Shown here: positions 48,793 to 57,246 of the stretch, one piece after another | Position numbering within the stretch: position 1 is the first letter of the stretch | How the letters are laid out: every line of letters begins with the position of its first letter | Assembly (NCBI RefSeq): GCF_030295995.1 | Contig: NZ_AP027365.1 | Coordinates: 2,326,066 to 2,390,065, forward strand | DNA from: Thalassotalea hakodatensis | GTDB lineage: Bacteria > Pseudomonadota > Gammaproteobacteria > Enterobacterales > Alteromonadaceae | Reading direction: 5' to 3' | DNA length: 64,000 nt | Notes under the pieces: model-generated | What the model saw: the letters and a program-made list of their open reading frames with translations, nothing else | Databases searched by the model: none | Told to the model about the DNA's origin: nothing | Program-made: the position numbers and the translations under genes

Positions 48793-49641
48793 TCATTTCG
48801 ACACTGCCTGTTCAGCTTTTATTGTTTTTTTCACTTGCTGATTAAAAAAACCGACAGAAAATGGCCTAAACTTTTTACTAATTTCTTTTAGTTCTTCGTT
48901 ATTTAAAATAGCATCAACCGATACACCTTGCGCACTTAACTCGGCTATTTTGTTATACCACAAAGTTGCTTTTTGTTTAAAGTTTGAAAGCTCTGATTTT
49001 TGTGCTGTCAAACGCCCATGTGCGGTAACGATATTAGTTGATTTATTTGCTAATAAGAGGGCTTTATTGATAACGCTAAACTGTCCTTTACTACCACCAA
49101 CATAAGCATGTGGATAAGTATTATGCATATACGTATCGCCCATGAAAATTGCATTACTGTTACGAAAATGAATAAGAATGTCATCTTCGGTATGTGATAT
49201 AAAAGGGTATAAATCTATTGTGTCAGCTCCTAACTCTAGGGAGTATTTTTTGTCCATCGTTAAACGCGTGTTATTTTCATAAATGGCACCGTTTTTATTT
49301 GAAATTACCGTAGCACCAAGCTCAATATAGAACGTATTTGCACCGGTATGATCCCTATGACTATGTGTATTTAGAACATACTTAATGGGTTTTGTTGAAA
49401 TTTTATTGATCGCATTCACTAGTATTTTATTATGAGATTTACCAACCACAGGATCAATTAACACAGTATACGCATCACCAATATATACCCCGACATTGGT
49501 GTTTGAATTATTAGATTTAACTACGAACAAATGGTCCGTTAATTGTTGGCTCGTAAAATTTGCCAATTGCTGAAACGAATTATCAGCTGCAAAACCGGCC
49601 CAACATACCGCACTAAATAGAAAACTCAATATAGTTTTGAT
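48793..49641 (-). CDS. Exported MBL-fold metallo-hydrolase with apparent ATC start
   Basis: About 282 residues. The zinc motif is HSHRDHTG, with further ligands in YPFISHTEDDI, MGDTY and TAHGRLT, resembling the subclass B1-like periplasmic MBL family. A full signal peptide (KTILSFLFSAVCWAGFAAD) appears only if reading begins at the ATC at 49641-49639, which lies six bases after AAGGAG (49653-49648). The nearest ordinary codon is TTG at 49629, which would cut the signal peptide's basic end and has no ribosome site. Substrate is unknown, and I do not call it an antibiotic resistance enzyme. Confidence 0.78.
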   Translation of the reverse strand: MKTILSFLFSAVCWAGFAADNSFQQLANFTSQQLTDHLFVVKSNNSNTNVGVYIGDAYTVLIDPVVGKSHNKILVNAINKISTKPIKYVLNTHSHRDHTGANTFYIELGATVISNKNGAIYENNTRLTMDKKYSLELGADTIDLYPFISHTEDDILIHFRNSNAIFMGDTYMHNTYPHAYVGGSKGQFSVINKALLLANKSTNIVTAHGRLTAQKSELSNFKQKATLWYNKIAELSAQGVSVDAILNNEELKEISKKFRPFSVGFFNQQVKKTIKAEQAVSK

Positions 49642-49782
49642 AAGTCTCTCCTTAATTATTATATTTATGTTTTAGCTTTTATTTAAAGTTCGCTTAAAAA
49701 TCATACAGTACCATATCAAATTCAACGTAAAAATACATAGCCAACGTTGACTTTCCACTTTGATATTATTTGTCATTCACTA

Positions 49783-49905
49783 GAGCGTGTTGATCTTTGT
49801 TGTTTAAGTTTTGTTCAAATTAAATGCCTTCTGATCGCGGCACTTGGATTATTGCATAGTCATTCTATGGTTAATTCAAGTAACAAAGAGCAGGAGGCCG
49901 TAACA
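49783..49905. repeat. Possible relic of an insertion sequence or MITE
   Basis: A non-coding stretch with GAGCGTGTTGATCTTTG at the left and a loosely inverted partner (AAGTAACAAAGAGCAGGAGG) at the right. Its base composition and style differ from the neighbouring intergenic DNA. It holds no credible gene. The call rests on appearance only. Confidence 0.3.
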
Positions 49906-49912
49906 TTACCAA

Positions 49913-50431
49913 TCAGAGGAGTTGCTTTTTATGAATAAACGTATTTAATTCTGCAACTGAATGAATAATAAAAATTGATTTACTCTCTGAAAGTGTCGCT
50001 AAATGTTTTGCAAAGTTATCATTCCAAAAATTAGGGCAACGCTGTAACACCTGATAACTTTTAATCGTGCCCTTTATAATTGAACTTCCTTCTGGCCAAC
50101 CTTCTGGCTTAATAAATAGACCTTTTAACAGTCGCTTCGTTACATACCAATAACTAACCCTGTAAGGTAAGTCTATATAAATCAAAGTATCAGCAGTTTC
50201 TAATCGCCTGTAAAACGAATTCATCGAACCTAAACCATCGATAATCCAACTATCTGAACATAATATTTTCTCATGTTCGCTTTCATAAATATGGCTTTCG
50301 ACCAGGTCACCATTAGGTTTATATGTCATAGAATCGAGTTGGTGCAATGATATACCTGTTGTTCGAGATAAATTTTTACTCAACGTAGACTTACCACTAC
50401 CTGGCTTACCAAAAATAGCCACTTTGTTCAT
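49913..50431 (-). CDS. Small P-loop kinase (adenylate-kinase-like, FlaR/topology-modulation type)
   Basis: A 172-residue protein with the Walker A GKPGSGKST (residues 8-16). HQLDSMTYKPNGD follows, then SWIIDGLGSM and a lid-like RLLKGLFIKPEGWPEGS. This is the pattern of small adenylate-kinase-fold ATPases annotated as topology modulation proteins. The start at 50431 is chosen for its GGAGG site; the longer frame has none. Substrate unknown. Confidence 0.8.
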   Translation of the reverse strand: MNKVAIFGKPGSGKSTLSKNLSRTTGISLHQLDSMTYKPNGDLVESHIYESEHEKILCSDSWIIDGLGSMNSFYRRLETADTLIYIDLPYRVSYWYVTKRLLKGLFIKPEGWPEGSSIIKGTIKSYQVLQRCPNFWNDNFAKHLATLSESKSIFIIHSVAELNTFIHKKQLL

Positions 50432-50474
50432 ATTGCCTCCACAAATAGGGTTTACTCTATAAGGCAGAAGCAAC

Positions 50475-50497
50475 AAACCCGCCTTATAGGCGGGTTT
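50475..50497 (-). terminator. Terminator after the AAA-type gene
   Basis: A perfect 9-bp GC-rich stem, AAACCCGCC with GGCGGGTTT, and a five-base loop. It is followed on the minus strand by TTTGTTGCTT. It lies only 44 bp before the start of the next gene, so that gene needs a promoter in a very short space or escapes the terminator. Confidence 0.7.
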
Positions 50498-50721
50498 GAT
50501 AAAATTAAATACATCAAAGAGCCACCATCCCTAAGGAATGATGATAATAATTTGATCTATCTGATGATTGTCTATATTCATATGGTAATAATGTTCAATG
50601 ATTATAATAATGTCAATGTGTTAGTGTCTAAATATCAAAATAGCATGGCAACATAAGTAGCATTTATGGGGTTCAGCTTTACAAACTAGGCCAATTGACA
50701 ACAATAAAAACTAAGATTTCG

Positions 50722-51276
50722 TTACTTTTTTCGCTCTTTCTCGCCCAACCAGTTGCTAATAAGATCACAAATATCATTTATTGACGCTATTTCATCAACG
50801 ATCAAATCAGCATTGTTTCTTACTTGATTTGTTACCGTTATATAGATATCCCTTAAATGATCTTCATATTTATTAAGATACGCTAAAATAGTTTCTGTTG
50901 AATGTGAATGCTCAGTATGCCTTTTTATAATACGCGCTAAACAAAGTTCTAACGGGGGCTCTAATAAAACAACGTAATCAATTAATTTTGAAATAGCATC
51001 ACGTTGCTTACCAAAAGGTTCTTCAAGAAAAATATAACGGCTGTTATTGATTGAAAGTAACTGTTCCAGCGAACTGACTAACGTTGGTGTTTTAATCAGT
51101 GAGACATCTGCGCCACTTTTTAGCCATTGCTTCATATTGTCAGGATATGTTTTTGTGTCTGTATGTTCATCAAACAGTAAATAAGGGCAACCAAGTTTAT
51201 TTGCTAATTGTGTTACCAAAGCTGTTTTGCCAGAGCCAGATGCCCCGCTTAACGCGACGACTTTTGTTCTATTCAT
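50722..51276 (-). CDS. P-loop NTPase/kinase, AAA-33-like
   Basis: A 184-residue protein with Walker A GASGSGKT (residues 10-17). FDEHTDTKTYPDNM follows, then RYIFLEEPFGKQRD (Walker B like) and VVLLEPPLELCLARIIKRH. It looks like a small-molecule or uridine-kinase-like phosphotransferase. Two unlike P-loop kinases stand side by side here but are separated by a terminator. Confidence 0.75.
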   Translation of the reverse strand: MNRTKVVALSGASGSGKTALVTQLANKLGCPYLLFDEHTDTKTYPDNMKQWLKSGADVSLIKTPTLVSSLEQLLSINNSRYIFLEEPFGKQRDAISKLIDYVVLLEPPLELCLARIIKRHTEHSHSTETILAYLNKYEDHLRDIYITVTNQVRNNADLIVDEIASINDICDLISNWLGEKERKK

Positions 51277-51377
51277 GCTATCTCATTGCGACAGAAACAA
51301 TATCTGCGGTTATATTTTTGATTGTCTTCACGTTGTCAGTGCTTTTAACGCCAAATAATATTAAAGGAGTATTAACC

Positions 51378-51725
51378 TTAAATTAACTTTTCTAAATATT
51401 CTTTTAAAACATGAGCATGACTATATTTTTTATCTTTTGCACCATACAATAAAATGAGATTTTTATGGCTCACTTTTTCTAAGCACTCTTTCGCATGCTC
51501 TTTGTTTTCACTTAACTCGCTCATGTATTTTTTTCTAAAGTCGTTCCATTTTTCTGGTTCATGGTCAAACCATTTTCGTAGCTCACTACTAGGAGCTAAG
51601 CTTTTCCAATGATCATCAAGTTGTGCTTTATCTTTCGATATGCCGCGAGGCCATAGACGGTCAATAAGGGCATAAAAGCCTTGTGGAAATTCATCTTCAT
51701 AAATGCGGTGGATTTTAATATTCAT
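51378..51725 (-). CDS. DUF488 family protein
   Basis: A 115-residue protein with the family marks LIDRLWPRGISKDKA, LAPSSELRKWFDHEPEKW, FRKKYMSEL and LLYGAKDKKYSHAHVL. The fold is known but its function is not. It is a monocistronic gene to judge by spacing. Confidence 0.88.
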   Translation of the reverse strand: MNIKIHRIYEDEFPQGFYALIDRLWPRGISKDKAQLDDHWKSLAPSSELRKWFDHEPEKWNDFRKKYMSELSENKEHAKECLEKVSHKNLILLYGAKDKKYSHAHVLKEYLEKLI

Positions 51726-51928
51726 TTACCCCCCCTTTTTCTCGTCACTTGCGAAAAACATTATATTTCACTTGAATACACTCATTCCGAAAGGCGCTAT
51801 CTTCTGTACCTATCAACTTTACACTGTTATTAAATTTCAGAGGCTACTTTACTTGTATTAATCAGTAAAAAATACGGTTTATCTTAAAAAAGCGCTAACT
51901 TCGCCAAGAAAAGTCATCTCAAAAAGCA

Positions 51929-52198
51929 TTAAGGTTTTGTACGACTAGCTAACGCTTTTTTATATTTGTATTCAGTTACATACCATACGATAACACCAAA
52001 TAAAAAACCTGCAACAGGCCAAGCAATATAGTGGATGATGGCCGCTTTAGACAAAAAGCCCTCGGCAAAAGGTTTAGTCACAAAGGCCATCATGATAAAC
52101 ATTGGTAAGCCATAAGATAAAACACCGCTGATCAAGATAAAATTCAATTTTCCTTTTGAGCGTGTAACCCCCCATGCTTTAAATTGCTTATCTTTCAT
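51929..52198 (-). CDS. Small two-helix membrane protein
   Basis: An 89-residue protein with membrane helices at about 20-40 and 52-75, a basic N-terminus and a basic tail. I do not recognise a named family. The ATG is followed by MKDKQFKAWG, and GGAG lies just upstream. Confidence 0.7.
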   Translation of the reverse strand: MKDKQFKAWGVTRSKGKLNFILISGVLSYGLPMFIMMAFVTKPFAEGFLSKAAIIHYIAWPVAGFLFGVIVWYVTEYKYKKALASRTKP

Positions 52199-52435
52199 CT
52201 AACTAACTCCTCATTATTAAATGGCAAACGGTGAGTATTATTAGCCATTGTAGAACTATTACGAACAAAAACCTGTTATTCGAAATTATATTGATTCATT
52301 AGATCAAATTTACAGACTCCGTTCAATCATTTATCCTTTACCACAGTGATAATTGAGATGAATAAAATCTGGTCCATTGATTCTCAATTCATATCTATTC
52401 TCCCTAAAGTCAATTCCATTAAGGACAATTAACAC

Positions 52436-54577
52436 GTGCTCAACCCTCTTAAACTACCTTTAGCTGCGAAAATATTAATCGCGATGTTTCTTGGATTAGC
52501 CTTTGGTAGCCAATACACCATGCACACCAGTATTGACTCAATCGCCAATGGCTTCGTCATGCTATTACAAATGACAGCCTTACCTTATATTGCATTAGCC
52601 CTGATAGTGGGGATTGGTGGCTTATCACCTGCCAAGGCAAAATCAACCTTACGTTTTAGTGTGTTAGTACTTTTAGGGTTCATTTCAATCAGTGTTTTCT
52701 TTATTTTATTAACCTCTATTGCTTTTCCTGACTGGGAAAATGCCTCGTTTTACAGTGCGAGTACCATAAAGCCACAACCAGAATTCAGCTTCGTTGAACT
52801 ATTTATACCCGCTAACCCTTTTAGCGCCTTTGCCAATGGTGTGATCCCTGCGGTAGTTTTATTCAGTTTATTAGTGGGTGTAGGATTAATGACCATAAAA
52901 GGCAAACGCCATACTTTATTGGTTTTAACCAGTCTTCAAACGTCTTTAGCCAACATTGCTAGTTTAGTGATGAAATTAGCACCAATCGGTATTTTTTGTA
53001 TTGGGTATCGTGCAGCAGCAACACTAGACCCTTCATTACTAGAAGGCTTGACCGTATATATCGTTACAACCGTTATCTTAGTGATACTGTTAGGCTTTAT
53101 TATTTTTCCAGCTACTGTCGCTATTATCACACCATTTAGTTATCGGCAAACCGTGAATATTTGCCGTGTAGCGATGATCACTGCCTTTGCTACGGGTAGT
53201 TTTTTTGCGGTGTTACCGGCTATTATCGAACACACAAAAAAAGCACTAGCAGAATTAGAAGGTTGCCCACCTGAGGTAGCTAAAATTCCTGGTATTATTG
53301 TACCCATTGTATTTAGCTTGCCCGTTGGCGGCAAGCTATTGGCATTATTGTTTACTTTGTTTTCAGCTTGGTTATCGGGCGCATACATTTCAACCGACGA
53401 TTACTTCAACCTCATTATTTTTGGTGTTCCACAGCTTTTTAGTAATGCAACAGTTGCCATACCGAGCTTACTAGAATTATTTAATGTCTCTAGTGCTATG
53501 TTTGAGTTGTTCTTAGTCGCTGAAAATTTAATTATTGGCCGTTTAAGTGCCCTACTTTCCGTGAGTTTTGCAGTTTGTTTTCCTTTAATTATTGCTTGTC
53601 ATTTCGCCAAAAGAAATCAAATAAAGTGGCGTTATTTAATTCGAAACTCAATTGTAATTCCCTTGATAGCAATCGCCAGTTTTATGGTATTAAAAGTGAG
53701 CTTTGAGCAGTTAAGTTTGCAATATCAAGGATACGATAAGTTTATTCAACGTGATTTAATTTTTACAACCACACCTTCTCGTTACCTTACCGAACCTGAA
53801 GAAAACATTAGTGACACAGCATCATCAAGTGATGTTTTAACTCGCATACAACAAAGGGGCTTTATTCGCGTTGGCTATTTTCGCGATGATTTACCATACT
53901 CTTTTCACAACGACAAAGGCAAACTTGTAGGCCACGATATTGAGATAATCAATTTACTCGCGGCAGATTTAAATGTTGATATTGAATACGTCAGAATTTT
54001 TCATCACCAAACAAAGTCACTCCTTGCTTCTGGTTATTTAGATATAACCACTGGCATTCCAGTTATTCCCGACAATATGAAGCAATTCACGTTAACTAAA
54101 CCTTATTCAACGCAACCTATAGCGTTACTTGTCAAATCAGAACGCCGTGAAGAGTTTACCCATTGGCAAAAAATTCTCGATAATAACAAACTCATTATCG
54201 GCATTCCTGAAACATTTTTTTATAAAGACAAAGTTCAGCAGAGTTTTGTCACCACCACGGCATGGGAAATTTCTACACCACGTTTATTTTTTAAAGAAAA
54301 ATATCAACATATTGATGCAATGTTATTTGGTGCAGCCGCTGCTTCGGGTTGGACGTTATTACACCCAGACTACACTGTAGTTGTTCCTAAGCCTGTTAGA
54401 CCACCAATATTTATGGCCTTCCCTATTAATAGGTATGACCATGATTTTGAACAATTTATGGCCAATTGGATTGCAATGAAAAAACAAAACGGTACTTTGT
54501 CTATTATTTTTGATTATTGGATAGAAGGGAAAAAAGCGTCGCCAAGCATGCCAATTAATGCATTAGACAAACATTAA
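52436..54577 (+). CDS. SDF dicarboxylate/amino acid:cation symporter fused to SBP_bac_3 domain
   Basis: 713 residues. Residues 1-430 are a DAACS-type symporter with many helices (MLLQMTALPYIALALIVG near 41, FATGSFFAVLPA near 240, FSLPVGGKL near 290). After a last helix (about 405-422) a periplasmic-binding-protein type 2 domain begins at about 467 (VLTRIQQRGFIRVGYFRDDLPYSF) and runs to about 690. The substrate is probably an amino acid or dicarboxylate. The start is GTG with AAGGA ten bases upstream. Both halves look intact. Confidence 0.87.
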   Translation: MLNPLKLPLAAKILIAMFLGLAFGSQYTMHTSIDSIANGFVMLLQMTALPYIALALIVGIGGLSPAKAKSTLRFSVLVLLGFISISVFFILLTSIAFPDWENASFYSASTIKPQPEFSFVELFIPANPFSAFANGVIPAVVLFSLLVGVGLMTIKGKRHTLLVLTSLQTSLANIASLVMKLAPIGIFCIGYRAAATLDPSLLEGLTVYIVTTVILVILLGFIIFPATVAIITPFSYRQTVNICRVAMITAFATGSFFAVLPAIIEHTKKALAELEGCPPEVAKIPGIIVPIVFSLPVGGKLLALLFTLFSAWLSGAYISTDDYFNLIIFGVPQLFSNATVAIPSLLELFNVSSAMFELFLVAENLIIGRLSALLSVSFAVCFPLIIACHFAKRNQIKWRYLIRNSIVIPLIAIASFMVLKVSFEQLSLQYQGYDKFIQRDLIFTTTPSRYLTEPEENISDTASSSDVLTRIQQRGFIRVGYFRDDLPYSFHNDKGKLVGHDIEIINLLAADLNVDIEYVRIFHHQTKSLLASGYLDITTGIPVIPDNMKQFTLTKPYSTQPIALLVKSERREEFTHWQKILDNNKLIIGIPETFFYKDKVQQSFVTTTAWEISTPRLFFKEKYQHIDAMLFGAAAASGWTLLHPDYTVVVPKPVRPPIFMAFPINRYDHDFEQFMANWIAMKKQNGTLSIIFDYWIEGKKASPSMPINALDKH

Positions 54578-54593
54578 ACCAAAAACTATTAAA

Positions 54594-54631
54594 GCTACGG
54601 CATAAGAGCAGCACTACACTTATGCTGTAGC
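54594..54631 (+). terminator. Hairpin after the symporter gene
   Basis: A 13-bp stem with one mismatch, GCTACGGCATAAG with CTTATGCTGTAGC, and a 12-base loop, 17 bp after the stop. No clear T-run follows, so it may be a 3' stabiliser. Confidence 0.5.
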
Positions 54632-54751
54632 TAAGTGATTTAACCTAAGCTCGGGTTCTTTAGTTTCAATCATTGATTAAGGTTTGTCTAAGCAATGAGA
54701 TATTGATTGCCTACCACATTGTGTTGCATGTTGTTTCAAAATGAAGCAAGG

Positions 54752-55390
54752 TTATTGTGCCTTTGCAAAGTGAGCAAGTTGATCTGCGTGTGCTTTCTCA
54801 AACTTAGGACGAGACGTCGCCCGAATCACATACTCACGACAATTTGGATAATCGTAAAGACCATCAAATCGATGAATAAGCCGCAATACATCAGTCATCG
54901 CTATGTCTGCAATTGAAAAAGACTGTGCAAGCCACTCTTTCTGCTTCAACGTTGCCTCCATATGCTGAAGGCGAGAATGAAGAAACGCTCCTATACGTTT
55001 TTGCTCTGGTGACTCACTGTCACCGCCAGTAAACTTAAAAATGAACCAAGGTAAACTAGCCATTTCGACTGAATTTAATGCGGCAAATAGCCATTCTTGA
55101 ACCCGCGCGCGTTCTCGTGGCTCGGTGGGTAGTAAAGTCTCGCTATACTCACCAATATGCAGCAAGATCGCCCCGCTTTCGAAGATTGAAATATCTCCTT
55201 TTGTTAGCCAAGGTACCTGTCCAAAGGGTTGATGCTCAAAATGATTAGAACTACGTTCATGAAATGGGACACTATGAACATCATAACTTAAGCCTGCTTC
55301 TTCTAATGCCCATCGTGCACGAAGGTCACGCACATATCCACGAGGAAATTCCGGAACCCAATCAAATGTAGTGATAGTAAAGTCAGCCAC
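54752..55390 (-). CDS. Glutathione S-transferase family protein
   Basis: A 212-residue protein with the thioredoxin-like N-terminal domain (ARWALEEAGLSYDVHSVPF, GQVPWLT, ESGAILLHI) and an all-helical C-terminal domain (SIADIAMTDVLRLI). It may detoxify electrophiles. The start codon is GTG with a weak ribosome site. It lies at the left end of the cassette array; no attC is evident after its stop, so it could be either the last cassette or a resident gene. Confidence 0.85.
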   Translation of the reverse strand: MADFTITTFDWVPEFPRGYVRDLRARWALEEAGLSYDVHSVPFHERSSNHFEHQPFGQVPWLTKGDISIFESGAILLHIGEYSETLLPTEPRERARVQEWLFAALNSVEMASLPWFIFKFTGGDSESPEQKRIGAFLHSRLQHMEATLKQKEWLAQSFSIADIAMTDVLRLIHRFDGLYDYPNCREYVIRATSRPKFEKAHADQLAHFAKAQ

Positions 55391-55441
55391 CGTTCGCTAC
55401 TTTATCAATTATTTGTGATTTACATGTGGTTCGTTAGCTTC

Positions 55442-55545
55442 GCTAAAACGCCCACGTAAGGGCTTTTTATAAGTTTACTAACATTGTGTAGCCAAACAAA
55501 GCCGAGCAAACTGTTACGTATTCAACTTGAAAAACCTTGTTAGGC
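55442..55545 (-). repeat. attC-like site 1 (after DUF4177)
   Basis: Perfect GTTAGGC end at 55539-55545 (R'' side). At the other end, AACGCCCACGTAAGGGC resembles the end of Vibrio VCR sites as I remember them. Length is about 104 bp. It lies 20 bp downstream of the DUF4177 stop. Confidence 0.65.
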
Positions 55546-55565
55546 ATTTGATATACCCAGCGGTT

Positions 55566-55760
55566 TTATATTTCTTTTTTCATAATTCCAGAAAATTCTA
55601 ACCGGCCTTCGAGTTCACGAAAATCTGCATTCACGAGTTCCCAACCTTCTGTTCCAAGTTTATTAAGGTAAGCTTCTACGTCTTCGCGTTTTTTACCTTT
55701 AAATAATCCCGCTGAATCAACATCCTTAGAATCTACAATTTTATATTTATACTTTCCCAT
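55566..55760 (-). CDS. DUF4177 protein (integron cassette gene)
   Basis: A 64-residue protein with KYKIVDSKDV, LNKLGTEGWELVNAD and a C-terminal Lys/Glu, the DUF4177 pattern. Function unknown. The cassette is compact: GTTAGGC at its 5' edge, a 30-bp leader with GGAG, the gene, then an attC-like site. DUF4177 proteins recur in mobile and integron contexts. Confidence 0.85.
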   Translation of the reverse strand: MGKYKYKIVDSKDVDSAGLFKGKKREDVEAYLNKLGTEGWELVNADFRELEGRLEFSGIMKKEI

Positions 55761-55791
55761 GAGTTCTCCATAACCTACTTAATTTTGGAAT

Positions 55792-55882
55792 GCCTAACAC
55801 TTCACAAATGGCCGCATAAGTGCTTGGTTAAAATAAACGACAAAGAAGCAAAAACCAACTGTTATTTTTCTTAAAGTGACTA
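55792..55882 (-). repeat. attC-like site 2
   Basis: GCCTAAC at 55792-55798 (a perfect R' as seen from the minus strand). An inner stem TTGGTT/AACCAA lies at about 55824-55857. Forty bases (55824-55863) are 35/40 identical to site 3. The R'' end is degenerate (GTGACTA). Confidence 0.6.
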
Positions 55883-56131
55883 TGATGGGCCAAGCTTTTG
55901 ACTAAACTGCAAGGCGACTAAACACAAAGGAGAAAGCTCTACGAAATTCTCTACTCCGTTTCATCAATTTTATTGTAGAATCGAGCTACACGCATGACTT
56001 TTATATGTTTTTATCCTTGACGAACGCGGTAACAAGGTGCTACACGCGATTTATTTCACCTAAGACATTTCATTCACAATTAGCAACCTAAAAAGGTAGC
56101 ATCGCAAGTAATTATTAATCATCATATTTAA
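55883..56131. other. Gene-free stretch in the cassette array
   Basis: About 250 bp after the DUF5694 stop and before attC-like site 2. I find no ribosome site plus reading frame longer than about 20 codons. It could be the unused 3' part of a cassette or a decayed cassette. Confidence 0.5.
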
Positions 56132-57004
56132 TTATTCCGTTTTTAAATACTCTAAAGTATCAACCATTTCAAATTTAGGGCTTCGCTTTATAAACTCTCT
56201 TAAAAAAGCTGTATGTGCCGCTCCCATTAGAATAAATACTCGATCGCTTTTATTCATTTTAATCCTGTTAAGGTTAGAATAAATCTTCATGTTTCTGTGG
56301 TAAAAGAGAGCCGCATTGTCTGCACCTTCAAAGTTATCATCTAAACCCACATATAACAGTTTATCTGCATTAGCATTTATTGAAGCGTCCAAGTTTATCG
56401 GATGGTTTATAAACTTTAATTTCTCAAGTAACGAAAGTGACTTGTATTTTTTATCTAATGCGGCAAGTTCAGGATAATGTTTAAATGGCGTATTGGTGAT
56501 CGCTAAATAGGTTTTAGGATCTATCGAATTGGTTAGTTCGGGGCTATTTTCAATAAAGTCACCTACGCTATAGTTATATCCCATGTGATTATCTATGCCA
56601 TAAATTTTTTCAATGTTGTTTAATCTCGCAACATCAAATGCGATCATACTGGTTTCACCGCTTGACGTAATTAACTCAGACTGATGCTTTAAAAATTGTT
56701 GATATAATAAATTAAGTTGCTCATTTTTTTCTGGAACTGACTCCACACAAATAATAGTTGGTCGAAATTTCGCAATCATTTTAGAGATTGCTCTTACTTC
56801 TTTATGTAAACTTTTGTTTTCTTCGTCAAATTCGGTGCTATTTGCATCAGGCGTTGGTCCAAAATGAAAAGTACCAAAATTAAGGACTTTAATTTTAGAG
56901 TGGTTTATCTGTGTTTTAGTTGTCTGTAAGACATTACTTTCACGACTTACAACATTAAAACTTAATAACACTAAAAGACTGATTATTACAGCTGTATATC
57001 GCAT
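56132..57004 (-). CDS. DUF5694 exported protein (cassette gene)
   Basis: A 290-residue protein. The signal peptide (about 1-20, MRYTAVIISLLVLLSFNVVS) is followed by VLNFGTFHFGPTPDANSTEF, CVESVPEKNEQ and FILMGAAHTAFLREF, which fits the DUF5694/TraB-GumN-like group. It may be a periplasmic hydrolase or protease-like protein; the family is uncharacterised. AAGGA precedes the ATG. Confidence 0.8.
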   Translation of the reverse strand: MRYTAVIISLLVLLSFNVVSRESNVLQTTKTQINHSKIKVLNFGTFHFGPTPDANSTEFDEENKSLHKEVRAISKMIAKFRPTIICVESVPEKNEQLNLLYQQFLKHQSELITSSGETSMIAFDVARLNNIEKIYGIDNHMGYNYSVGDFIENSPELTNSIDPKTYLAITNTPFKHYPELAALDKKYKSLSLLEKLKFINHPINLDASINANADKLLYVGLDDNFEGADNAALFYHRNMKIYSNLNRIKMNKSDRVFILMGAAHTAFLREFIKRSPKFEMVDTLEYLKTE

Positions 57005-57113
57005 CGTTTAATTTTCCTTTTAATGAGGAGTATTCCTATATTTATTTTCAAAAACGTTATTAACATTAAAAAATTTATCGAAGTAAATGCTTCAAGCTTT
57101 GGTTACTTAAATG

Positions 57114-57241
57114 CTTTAACCCCAGCTTTTTTTTGCAATAGTTCATAACCACAAACTTAAACGGATAAAAGTTGGTGGTTATGTCAAACCAAGCCGAATT
57201 GAGCCTCTTTAGCAGCCCTATGCTTTACGCGCTTGTGAGAC
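57114..57241 (-). repeat. attC-like site 5 (VCR-sized)
   Basis: Edges are GTGAGAC (57235-57241, one mismatch to GTTRRRY) and CTTTAAC (57114-57120). The inner stem AACCACAAACTT against AAGTTGGTGGTT has one mismatch in 12. Length of 128 bp is in the VCR range. It lies a few bases after the 57247 stop of the lipoprotein gene. Confidence 0.6.
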
Positions 57242-57246
57242 AACAA

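Noticed and set aside
48793-49641. Beta-lactamase resistance gene
   Set aside because: It has the metallo-beta-lactamase zinc motif, but that fold is used by many hydrolases and nothing specific points to beta-lactams.
49747-49938. Plus-strand open frame of 63 codons
   Set aside because: No ribosome site and no protein-like features; it lies in the suspected IS relic.
51935-51955. GCTAACGC resembling an attC end
   Set aside because: It lies inside the coding sequence for the basic tail of the small membrane protein and has no partner forming a folded site.
54594-54660. Tenth attC-like site after the symporter
   Set aside because: It has a good stem, but I could find no RYYYAAC/GTTRRRY pair flanking it, and it lies downstream of a plus-strand gene.
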